Shown: piece by piece, positions 40,645 to 48,320 of the stretch
Layout: each line of letters opens with the position of its first letter
How positions within the stretch are numbered: position 1 is the first letter of the stretch
Assembly (NCBI RefSeq): GCF_002013895.1
Contig: NZ_MAFQ01000008.1
Location: forward strand, 186,001-250,000
Length of the DNA stretch: 64,000 nt
Source: Mycobacteroides franklinii
Lineage (GTDB): Bacteria; Actinomycetota; Actinomycetes; Mycobacteriales; Mycobacteriaceae
Reading direction: 5' to 3'
The notes under the pieces: generated by a model
Databases searched by the model: none
The model's input: the letters and a program-made list of their open reading frames with translations, nothing else
What the model was told of the DNA's origin: nothing
Translations under genes and position numbers: made by a program

Positions 40645-41804
40645 GCGGACACCACCTCGGTCGCCTGCGCGGCGTTGAGTCGCGGATCGCACAGCGTTGA
40701 ATACCGCTCGCCCACTTCGTGATTCTGGGAGCCGTCGAAAACGCACTCGATGACGTCGTCCGGAGTGGCCTCAAGGTGCAATCCACCCGCGTGCACACCG
40801 GCATCGGCGAGCACCTCGCGGAAACCACGTACCTCGTCGATGGCCGTCTGGACGTGCCGAGTCTTGTACCCCGAATCTGTGGACACCGTGTTGGCGTGCA
40901 GCGGGTCGCACAGCCAGATCACCGGGTGGCCGGAATCGCGCACGGCGGCAACCAAATCGGGGAGCTTGGACCGCACCGCCGAGGCACCCAACCGTGCGAT
41001 CAGCGTCAGCCGGCCGCTCTCGTGCTCCGGATCCAGTTTTTCGCATAGCGCGAGCAGGTCCTCCGTCGTCATCGACGGCCCCACCTTGCACGCGACGGGA
41101 TTGGCGATGCGGGAGAACAATTCGACATGCGGCCCGTCGAGATGCCGGGTCCGGTCGCCGATCCAGGGCCAGTGTGTGGACGTGAGCACCATGCGGTTCT
41201 CACCGTCGCGACGCAGCTGGGGCCCCTCGTAGTCGAGCAGTAGCGCCTCATGGGATGTCCACACCGGCGGTTCGATGACCGACAGTGAGGAAGGTACCCG
41301 CCACCCAAGGTGACTCATCACCCGGTTCGCGGCCCAGTATCCGGCCAGCATCCGGTCCGGATTGGCGCGCCGATGCACCGGATGCGGCTGCGGACCGTTG
41401 ACCAGATGCCCACGAAATGAGGGCAACTCGACACCGTCGATGGTCTCGGTGGGCTTGGACCGCGGTTTGGCATACTGCCCGCCGATGCGTCCGACGCGCA
41501 GCACCGGACGATGCGTCTTCATCCGCATGGTGCCGGCGAGGATGTTGAGTAGCGCAACCTTGCGGGCCACGTGGGCATCGGTCGACTCCTGCGGGTCCTC
41601 TGCGCAGTCACCCGCCTGGATGATGGTGGCCCGGCCCTGAGCGACAGTGCTCAGCAGCGTGCGCAGAGTCCTGATCTCGTCGGATCCGACCAGTGCGGGC
41701 AGCTCGCTGAGCTCCGAGCGCACCCGCTCCAGATGTGCGTTGTTCTCCCAGACCGGCTGCTGTACAGCCCGTCCGGTATTGAGCAGCAGTGATGGCGCAG
41801 TCAT
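40638..41804 (-). CDS. phzC: Type II DAHP synthase, PhzC-like (cluster copy)
   Basis: 388 residues from ATG 41804 (MTAPSLLLNTGRAVQQPVWE); ATG 41819 is an alternative. It is a class II 3-deoxy-D-arabino-heptulosonate 7-phosphate synthase: IIQAGDCAEDPQES, RVGRIGGQYAKPRSKPTE, RMLAGYWAANRVMSHLGWRV, NPVACKVGPSM, IWLCDPLHANT and GGLHLEATPDDVIEC. It is shorter than the mycobacterial housekeeping enzyme, as expected for feedback-resistant cluster copies such as PhzC that boost flux to chorismate. Confidence 0.9.
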   Translation of the reverse strand: MTAPSLLLNTGRAVQQPVWENNAHLERVRSELSELPALVGSDEIRTLRTLLSTVAQGRATIIQAGDCAEDPQESTDAHVARKVALLNILAGTMRMKTHRPVLRVGRIGGQYAKPRSKPTETIDGVELPSFRGHLVNGPQPHPVHRRANPDRMLAGYWAANRVMSHLGWRVPSSLSVIEPPVWTSHEALLLDYEGPQLRRDGENRMVLTSTHWPWIGDRTRHLDGPHVELFSRIANPVACKVGPSMTTEDLLALCEKLDPEHESGRLTLIARLGASAVRSKLPDLVAAVRDSGHPVIWLCDPLHANTVSTDSGYKTRHVQTAIDEVRGFREVLADAGVHAGGLHLEATPDDVIECVFDGSQNHEVGERYSTLCDPRLNAAQATEVVSAW

Positions 41805-41835
41805 TCTCGTGATCTCCATTCGTTTGATTTCCGAT

Positions 41836-43485
41836 TCACTTGCCCCACTGGACTGCGTCGAGAACGCCCAGCTGTGTGGTCTTGGGAGGGGTGGTGATGG
41901 TTCCGGCCCCGTCACGCAGCACGAGCTGGCGCACGTCCTGGCCCACCGGATCCCATTGCGGCAGCCGCGGACTTGTCGGCGCCTTGCCGTGCGCGAACTC
42001 CGCCACCAGATCCATGAAGGCGGCCGAGGTTTCCTGCTCTTTCGGCCCGTCGCCGAACTTGGCCACGTTGGTCGGGTGTGCGTAGGTACCGAACAGGAAC
42101 GGCGATGTCGACTCGTGCGGCACACCGAAGTACGGCGGCCTCACGGGGTGCGCGTACTCCATCAGGTACAGCGGTGCGCGTCGCTCCACCGCCACACGAC
42201 GGGTGAACGCGAGGATGTCGTGACGGATCAGGGCATCGCCCCACAGCTCGGTCCACAGCGATAGTGGATCCGTCGGCCTGCCGTCCTGCTTCGCCGAATC
42301 CGTGTACAAGGCAACGGCATCGGAGACAGTCGACCCCGACACGGAGGGCACCCCCTGCTCCAGGATGTCGCGGAACGCGGCGCGCAGCGAGGCCGCATCG
42401 GTGGGCTGCGCCTGTGGCTCGGGCGCATTGGGGCCGGTGAAGAAGGCTCCCTCGGTGCTCGTATAGATGGAGATGGTGGGGATGTCTGGTAACGGCTGAT
42501 TGACATCGAAGGCCGGAAGTAGCACCGGATCCAGCACCGGACCGCGGTACTGACGACCGCTCTTCACCACCCGCTGCTGCTTCGGCAGGGCGAATTGCGC
42601 AACCCACCAATCGCGGATCCGATCCGCCGGTATGTTTTTCAGATTCTTCACCGCGACCCCCTGAGCGGCGGCCAGCGCATCGAACACCGCGGTGGCATCG
42701 TCCGGAGTGAGACTGAGGTACGGACTCCACACATGCGCCTGGCTGATACTGATGATCCGGCGCAGTAGCGGGCGCGTCTGCGGATGCAGGGCCAGCTGCC
42801 ACGTGCTCGCACCACCCGCGGAGGTGCCGATGAGCGTGATGTTTCCCGGATCGCCGCCAAATGCCCTGGCATTCTCACTAACCCAGTGCAGCAGCGCGAT
42901 CTGGTCTTGCAGCCCCCAGTTGGCGTGCAGCCCGGTAGCGGGGTCTTCCAGGGCCGGATGACCGCAGAACCCGAACGCACCCAACCGATAGTTGAAGTTG
43001 ACGACGACGGCACCGGCGCGCTCGGCGAGCGCTGCCCCGTCGTACACCGGCAGGCTGCCCGCACCCCGGGACCAGCCACCACCGTGGATGTAGACGATCA
43101 CCGGCAGTGACGCTGCGCCGTCGACCGACGGCGTCCACACATTGGCGTAGAGCGCATCTTCTTGGCGCACCGGATCGCCACCGGTCGGCTGAATGAAGTC
43201 AGAGCCAAACCGGGTGGTGTTCAACGTGTCTCCCCACGGAGTCACCGGGCGGGGGGATCGGAAACGATTCTCTCCCGTCGGCGGCTGCGCGTAGGGGATG
43301 CCACGGAACACGTGCACCTTGCCGGCGGTCTGCCCCCGAATCGCGCCGCCGGTCACCGTAACTTGCGGGTTTGCCGCGCGAGCCTGCGAGCCGCAACCGG
43401 CAATCGCCGCCGCTCCAGCCAACGTAAAGGCTGTTCCTAGCAATTCCCGCCGGGTAATCACCTCTCCATCTTCGGGATACGGCAT
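41836..43485 (-). CDS. Carboxylesterase type B, Tat-exported lipoprotein
   Basis: 549 residues. The N-terminus has a Tat-type motif and lipobox (ITRRELLGTAFTLAGAAAIA, then GCGS). The esterase domain shows FRGIPYAQPPTGENRFRSPR, the oxyanion hole IHGGGWSRGAG, the nucleophile elbow LIGTSAGGAS, and Glu/His further on (STEGAFF; HESTSP). It is first gene of the DAHP synthase-phzE operon, 31 bases upstream of the synthase. It could mature, activate or detoxify an ester product outside the cell. Substrate unknown. Confidence 0.85.
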   Translation of the reverse strand: MPYPEDGEVITRRELLGTAFTLAGAAAIAGCGSQARAANPQVTVTGGAIRGQTAGKVHVFRGIPYAQPPTGENRFRSPRPVTPWGDTLNTTRFGSDFIQPTGGDPVRQEDALYANVWTPSVDGAASLPVIVYIHGGGWSRGAGSLPVYDGAALAERAGAVVVNFNYRLGAFGFCGHPALEDPATGLHANWGLQDQIALLHWVSENARAFGGDPGNITLIGTSAGGASTWQLALHPQTRPLLRRIISISQAHVWSPYLSLTPDDATAVFDALAAAQGVAVKNLKNIPADRIRDWWVAQFALPKQQRVVKSGRQYRGPVLDPVLLPAFDVNQPLPDIPTISIYTSTEGAFFTGPNAPEPQAQPTDAASLRAAFRDILEQGVPSVSGSTVSDAVALYTDSAKQDGRPTDPLSLWTELWGDALIRHDILAFTRRVAVERRAPLYLMEYAHPVRPPYFGVPHESTSPFLFGTYAHPTNVAKFGDGPKEQETSAAFMDLVAEFAHGKAPTSPRLPQWDPVGQDVRQLVLRDGAGTITTPPKTTQLGVLDAVQWGK

Positions 43486-43530
43486 CGCGCACCAAACAAT
43501 CGCGAATTCAATTCGTCAGTTCGGAGACAA

Positions 43531-43544
43531 TCCGTCAAGTTGAC
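43531..43544. promoter_or_regulatory. Cluster motif TCCGTCAAGTTGAC (esterase-phz promoter)
   Basis: TCCGTCAAGTTG at 43531-43542 matches the sites upstream of the second operon at 53648 and 53669. Here it also forms a perfect palindrome, GTCAA-G-TTGAC (43534-43544). It lies 46 bases upstream of the esterase start. It may be a regulator site or overlap a -35 element (minus strand CTTGACGGATT). Confidence 0.55.
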
Positions 43545-43774
43545 CCCTTAGCCACCCCATTGCGCCACCTATGCACTCAGGCCGCAAACAACAAGTCCCA
43601 GTTCAGAGGGTTGTTCACCAATCAGTCATCTCGCATTAGTCCACCAACGTCGGTGTAGCGGGGCACCCGCATAGTCCGTCACTTTGTGTGGTGCCAATAC
43701 CTGGCCCTCAGCCCGAGTCTCGCCCATTCTTGGGTCGACATTGAACATCCGCTAACTCATCGAGGTGCTTCAGC

Positions 43775-45061
43775 ATGACATCTGCGACCAAGACCCAGGC
43801 CGCGACCGAACTGTTCGATACGCGCCCATGCGTCAACTCGGTCGACGCGATGGCGTCCGTAGCCTCGCATGTATGCCCCGAAGTGCTGCGATCGCTGCCA
43901 CGCTGCGATCAGCGCGCCAAGGGTGAGGACTATGTCACCGGCCTGTTGAAGGTGCGCGGACGTAAGTCGGCACGGAACATGGCGGCCAGCATGGGCCGAT
44001 CGACGGGTCGCGAGGTGAGCGAGCAGAATCTGCATCACTTCGTGAACAGCTCCACCTGGGACTGGTGGGCGGTGCGCCGGGACCTGACGTCCTATCTCAC
44101 CAGCGCGTACCACGCGGCGGCATGGGTGGTGACCCCGATGCTGATCCCCAAGGCCGGTGTGCACTCGGTGGGCGTGGACCGACGGTATTGCCCTCGCGCC
44201 GGCCGGGCGGTCAACGGCCAGCTGGCCCTCAGCGTGTGGCTCGCTGCCGACGGCTTCGCGGTGCCGGTGAGCTGGCGGCTGCACCTGTCGCAGCCCTGGC
44301 TGGAGTCCACCCCCAAGAAGTCGAAGACCTCCATCCCCGAGGACTACCCGCTGGAGTCGGTGAGCGGCTGCGCGCTCTCGTCGTTCCAAGAGTTCGCCCG
44401 GGTGGCGCGCCCCGCGAAGGCACCAGTCATCTTCGATCTGCTCGGCGCCAGTGGCGCGGACCTGGCACAGGTCTTCGGGACACTCGCACACCAGGTCGCG
44501 ACCACCCGAGTACCCAGCGACCTACAGCTTCAGGTCGTCGACCCGGCATTCGCGGGCTACCAGGGGCGTGTGCTGCCGGCTGCCCAGATCGTGCAGGCCA
44601 CCAAGGGCTCGCGCCGCACGGAGCAGTACGTCTACCAGGGACGCCGCCACTTGATCAGCATCGCCAAGGTACAGCTGGCCGACCCGGGTGCGCCACGATC
44701 GCGGACACCGTTGACGCTCGTCGGGATGACTCCCCTGGACCATTCCCGTGCGCGCACCGAACTCTGGTTGACCAATGACCCCGAGTTCTCCACCTCGTCA
44801 CAGGCGCATCAGGTGGCACTGGCCGATCACGTGCAACAGGGATATCTGCACCTGGCGAACCGGATGGGCATGCAGGACTTCGCAGGACGGTCGTTCACCG
44901 GATGGCACCGGCACGCCACCCTGGTGTCCATCGCGGCGGCAGTCGGCTGCCTGGTGTCACCCGGTCTGGCGAGTGAGCAGCGAACCTCTCACTTTCCACA
45001 GCTTGATGGCGAGCTGCGTGTCCAGGAGCCGCTCGGCATCCTGCCACCCGTCACCAAGTAG
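43775..45061 (+). CDS. IS701-like transposase protein lacking catalytic acids (probable domesticated regulator)
   Basis: 428 residues aligning over the length of IS701-family DDE transposases: LRSLPRCDQRAKGEDYVTGL, SVGVDRRYCPRAGRAVNGQL, and C-terminal YLHLANRMGMQDFAGRSFTG then WHRHATLV. The first acidic motif, normally D-D-T-G-x-x-K-K-G, is TPMLIPKAG (120-128), and the conserved Glu of the F/Y-E-G-R-S motif is Ala370. No terminal inverted repeats or target duplications flank it. It sits between the two halves of the biosynthetic cluster, divergent from the esterase. DNA binding without transposition is the most likely role. Confidence 0.8.
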   Translation: MTSATKTQAATELFDTRPCVNSVDAMASVASHVCPEVLRSLPRCDQRAKGEDYVTGLLKVRGRKSARNMAASMGRSTGREVSEQNLHHFVNSSTWDWWAVRRDLTSYLTSAYHAAAWVVTPMLIPKAGVHSVGVDRRYCPRAGRAVNGQLALSVWLAADGFAVPVSWRLHLSQPWLESTPKKSKTSIPEDYPLESVSGCALSSFQEFARVARPAKAPVIFDLLGASGADLAQVFGTLAHQVATTRVPSDLQLQVVDPAFAGYQGRVLPAAQIVQATKGSRRTEQYVYQGRRHLISIAKVQLADPGAPRSRTPLTLVGMTPLDHSRARTELWLTNDPEFSTSSQAHQVALADHVQQGYLHLANRMGMQDFAGRSFTGWHRHATLVSIAAAVGCLVSPGLASEQRTSHFPQLDGELRVQEPLGILPPVTK

Positions 45062-46873
45062 CTCATTTACCCGATCGAGTCGGCGCACCACCGTGTTGGG
45101 GTGTGTGTGCAGGATCTTCGCGGCGCGGGTGGGACTGGCACCGACGGTGAAATACACGTCGAGTGTCTGCAGCAGGTCGGTGTCGCGGTCCTCGTCATAG
45201 TCGATGACGGGGCCGACCATCGATCTGACGAATCCCTCCACGTCCTGGTGGCGCGATAAAAGCACCCCCAGGAAGCCTAGTTCGTTTGCGGCAGCGGCTG
45301 TTCCAAGGGCACCCAGCGCGCTCATCGCATCCATGCAACGCATCGCGTCCTGGTAGGTGTCCTCGATGGACTCGATCCGGTCCGACGGTCCGGCGGAGGA
45401 CACCGTCACCGGCATCCGGAGGTGTGCCGTCGTCTCGTCCCATACCGTCTGGGCGGCGCGCCCCGCGTCGGATCCCGGAATGAGCAGCACCACCACCTCA
45501 TCCTGCGTGGCGCGCAAGCCACCTACCCGCGAGGCGAACGATGCCGACCACAGCGACGCGCGATCCAGCCCACCACGTTCAGGCCTGACGATGACGACGA
45601 TGTGTGGCTGGTTGAGGTCCAAAGCCAAACGACGGGCATAGATTTGGACCAACCGACTGTCACGCTGACGGTAGTCCAGCACGTCGCGCAACAGGTCATT
45701 GCGCAGCTGCGATACCGACAGCGACATCCGGTTGTCACCGCACAGCACCACGGCGGCGGTCGTGGCGAGATCCTGAATTTTCAACGGGTACAACGAGACC
45801 GGCCCGTCGCCCAGACTCGCGACGGACAGCTCACCGTGGAAGTCGTCACCAACAGTCAGCGCTGCGGTAAGGATGTTGCGCGCGTTCGGTTTCCACTTAT
45901 AGGAGGCGATCTCGCCTCCGTCATGTCCCGTCACCCGCATCGCGACGCCGAGCTGCTCCCCGGCCGTGAGGACAAAGCCGTCCATGCCTCCGGGACCTGC
46001 TCCGGTGTCCAACAGCGTGGTCCGCAGCTCCAGCCGACGCTCCAATGCGCTGATTTGCGCTGTATTGCTGGAGAATTCACGGGCTCGGGCAAGAGCGATC
46101 CCCGCGAACGAGCACAGGCTCGCGAAGAGAGACCGTTCGGCGGCCGTGAAGCTGCGCACCGTCCGCGAACCGACGTACAGGTTGCCGAAATGCCGTCCCT
46201 CATGTTCCATCGGCATGACCATCAGGCTGTGCACACCCTCAGAACGCATGGCGGCATCGCCGTCGCTGGCCCGGCTGAATCGGGTGTCGGACGGGTAATC
46301 CGCGGTCCACACCGGGCCCTGTCCCGCGCGGTACAGGCTGACCAACCCGACGTCGTCTCCGATCGGGAAATAGAGCCCGTGGTTTATGGCGGTGGTGGGC
46401 CCGTCGACGTAGCGCACGTGGTGCCGCATCTCCGGAGCCGAGTCGTCGCGCACCGAGATGAAGGAGAAGTCGGCGTCGAGCATGATCCGTGCACGTTTGA
46501 CCAGGGTCGTCGACGCTTCGTCGAGGTCATGGCAGCCAAGTAGGTCGATTCCCACGCCCACCAAGTTGGACAGCCGTGCCTCACGCTGATTCTGCCCCTC
46601 GATAAGGCCGTAGATGCGCTCGGCGTACCCCCTGGCCCGGTGTAGATCGGCGGCGCTCCACGGTGGCGAGGACTCACGCGCCATCTCTTTGAGCCGGGCC
46701 TCGAACACGTCGGGAGCCGTTCCGGAGGCCAGCAGCCGCAGCACGGCCAACGCTGAGTGGCCCGCACTCGGCACCGCATCGCGCGCCCCACTCGCCTGAA
46801 TCTCAGTCAATCCCAACAACCCCGTCTGCCGTGTGTGCGTGGCAACCGTATGGGCGGGGTAGGGCACCGTCAA
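44957..46873 (-). CDS. PucR/CdaR-type regulator with GAF domain
   Basis: 638 residues. Helical N-terminus (about 25-95), GAF domain (about 100-270: LVGVGIDLLGCHDLDEASTT, HSLMVMPMEHEGRHFGNLYV), a GGDEF-like CdaR region (about 390-520) and a C-terminal HTH-30 (about 570-630: DLLQTLDVYFTVGASPTRAA, KILHTHPNTVVRRLDRVNEL). It is likely the pathway activator sensing an aromatic or nitrogenous signal. The start is uncertain (TTG 46873, GTG 46867 or later). Its 3' end overlaps the IS701-like gene by 105 bases on the opposite strand. A GCGAAC-A-GTTCGC palindrome lies upstream. Confidence 0.85.
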   Translation of the reverse strand: MTVPYPAHTVATHTRQTGLLGLTEIQASGARDAVPSAGHSALAVLRLLASGTAPDVFEARLKEMARESSPPWSAADLHRARGYAERIYGLIEGQNQREARLSNLVGVGIDLLGCHDLDEASTTLVKRARIMLDADFSFISVRDDSAPEMRHHVRYVDGPTTAINHGLYFPIGDDVGLVSLYRAGQGPVWTADYPSDTRFSRASDGDAAMRSEGVHSLMVMPMEHEGRHFGNLYVGSRTVRSFTAAERSLFASLCSFAGIALARAREFSSNTAQISALERRLELRTTLLDTGAGPGGMDGFVLTAGEQLGVAMRVTGHDGGEIASYKWKPNARNILTAALTVGDDFHGELSVASLGDGPVSLYPLKIQDLATTAAVVLCGDNRMSLSVSQLRNDLLRDVLDYRQRDSRLVQIYARRLALDLNQPHIVVIVRPERGGLDRASLWSASFASRVGGLRATQDEVVVLLIPGSDAGRAAQTVWDETTAHLRMPVTVSSAGPSDRIESIEDTYQDAMRCMDAMSALGALGTAAAANELGFLGVLLSRHQDVEGFVRSMVGPVIDYDEDRDTDLLQTLDVYFTVGASPTRAAKILHTHPNTVVRRLDRVNELLGDGWQDAERLLDTQLAIKLWKVRGSLLTRQTG

Positions 46874-46884
46874 GACTCTTGCGC

Positions 46885-46897
46885 GCGAACAGTTCGC
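46885..46897. promoter_or_regulatory. Palindrome GCGAAC-A-GTTCGC upstream of pucR-like gene
   Basis: A perfect 6+6 inverted repeat, 11 bases before the longest possible start. A third GTTCGC half-site follows at 46919-46924. It suggests that the pucR-like gene has its own promoter and is autoregulated, although it also follows the lyase gene on the same strand. Confidence 0.5.
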
Positions 46898-46937
46898 AAA
46901 GAATCAACCTGAGTGAAAGTTCGCGCAGGTGATTTCC

Positions 46938-48320
46938 TCAGCAAGGGCGCGCGATGACCTCCGCAACCAGCTGACCTGCCGCTCCGATGTAGGTGGTGGG
47001 GTCCAGCAGTTTATCGATCTCGGCCTCGCTCAACCACTCGATGATCTCCGGCCGGGCCAGACTTGCCTCACGCAAACTCAGGTTACGCGTGACCGCCTCA
47101 TCCACCACGGCGGTGACGATGGCTTTGGCCGGCCCCTTGCCCAGCCGTGGGGCGAGTGCCGCCGACAGCCGCTCCGCCGACGGCTGACCGCCGAGCAGGG
47201 CAAGATTCTCCGACATCCGTTCGGCGCGCACCTGCAGTCCGCGGCTCAGTTCAACGGCGGTCTGGGCCGCACCCCCGGTGAGGCGCAAGCACTCCCGCAA
47301 CACCAACCATTCCGCGTGCCAGCCACCGGCCGAGCGCTCGTCTTCGCTGAGCAACGACTGCGTCAGGACGATGCTCAGGGCCGGAACCTGGAGCGCCGCC
47401 GATCGAATCATGGTTGCCAGCACTGGATTTCGCTTGTGTGGCATCGCCGAGGACACCCCGCGACCAGGTGGGGCCGGCTCCGCTACTTCGGCGATCTCGG
47501 TGCGGCTCAACGTCAGTACGTCGACCGCGAGCTTTCCGAGAGCTCCCGCCACGAAGGCCGTGGTACTGCCGATATCCGCAATGGGAGCGCGCAGCGCATG
47601 CCACGGCAAGCCGGACTCGGCCAGCCCCGTTCTGCGCGCGAATGCCGCGTTCAGTTTCTCGACGAACGCCCCGGGCTCGATCCCCTCCTGCCCCGCGTAT
47701 TCGAGGTATCCGGCAAGAGTTCCCGCGGCACCGCCGAGCGATACCGGAAGCGCATCCGCCAGCGCGCACACCCGTGTGTGTGCCTCCAGAACCAGCGCAC
47801 GCCACCCGGATGCCTTGAGCCCGAACGTCGTCGGCACGGCCTGCACGGCCAGCGTGCGGGCGGCCATCACGGTGTCACGGTGCTGCGCGGCCAGCTCCGC
47901 AAGCGCCTCGGCCACATGGCCCAGGTCCGTGGCGATGATCTCCAGAACCCGCTTCGTCAGCATCATCGCCCCGGTATCGAGAATGTCCTGGCTCGTCGAC
48001 CCGCGATGCACGTAATCCGTGGCACTCGGCTCGATCTCACCCACGATCCGGGTCAGTTCCTTGATCAGCCCGACGACGGGGTTCGCGGTCTCCCGAGCCG
48101 ATAGAGCCACCGCACGGACGTCGATATCGTGCGCGGCCGCTGCCCTGGCGATGACATCGGCCGCATCCCTCGGCAGCACGCCGATATCCGCTTGGGCGGC
48201 CGCCAGCGCGACCTCGGCATCGAGCATTGCCTGCAACCAGGCCGCATCGGTCAGTTCGGCCTCGGCGTTGGTGCCGGCACTCACCGGGGACAGCAGCCCG
48301 GTATCCAAGAAACCGCTCAC
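46938..48320 (-). CDS. CreD-like nitrosuccinate lyase (fumarase/PcaB superfamily)
   Basis: 460 residues of the aspartase/fumarase superfamily, PcaB-like branch: DYVHRGSTSQDILDTGAMML (HRGSTSQD) and signature GVSSAMPHKRNPVLATMIRS. PurB is not expected to be in such context, and no other beta-ketoadipate genes are near. It is coupled by ATGA to a CreE-like flavoenzyme; that pair in cremeomycin, kinamycin and fosfazinomycin clusters makes nitrite from aspartate, the lyase splitting nitrosuccinate to fumarate and nitrous acid. Family assignment is firm; the nitrosuccinate substrate is inferred from the pairing. Confidence 0.8.
   Translation of the reverse strand: MSGFLDTGLLSPVSAGTNAEAELTDAAWLQAMLDAEVALAAAQADIGVLPRDAADVIARAAAAHDIDVRAVALSARETANPVVGLIKELTRIVGEIEPSATDYVHRGSTSQDILDTGAMMLTKRVLEIIATDLGHVAEALAELAAQHRDTVMAARTLAVQAVPTTFGLKASGWRALVLEAHTRVCALADALPVSLGGAAGTLAGYLEYAGQEGIEPGAFVEKLNAAFARRTGLAESGLPWHALRAPIADIGSTTAFVAGALGKLAVDVLTLSRTEIAEVAEPAPPGRGVSSAMPHKRNPVLATMIRSAALQVPALSIVLTQSLLSEDERSAGGWHAEWLVLRECLRLTGGAAQTAVELSRGLQVRAERMSENLALLGGQPSAERLSAALAPRLGKGPAKAIVTAVVDEAVTRNLSLREASLARPEIIEWLSEAEIDKLLDPTTYIGAAGQLVAEVIARPC

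Noticed and set aside
37361..41804. Phenazine biosynthetic cluster
   Set aside because: PhzC-, PhzE- and PhzD-like genes are present, but phzF, phzA/B and phzG are missing and an aromatising SDR takes their place.
43775..45061. Active insertion sequence
   Set aside because: No terminal inverted repeats or target duplications were found, and catalytic acids are replaced.
46938..48320. Adenylosuccinate lyase or carboxymuconate cycloisomerase of housekeeping metabolism
   Set aside because: No purine or beta-ketoadipate genes are near. It is co-translated with a CreE-like flavoenzyme, so a CreD-like role fits better.
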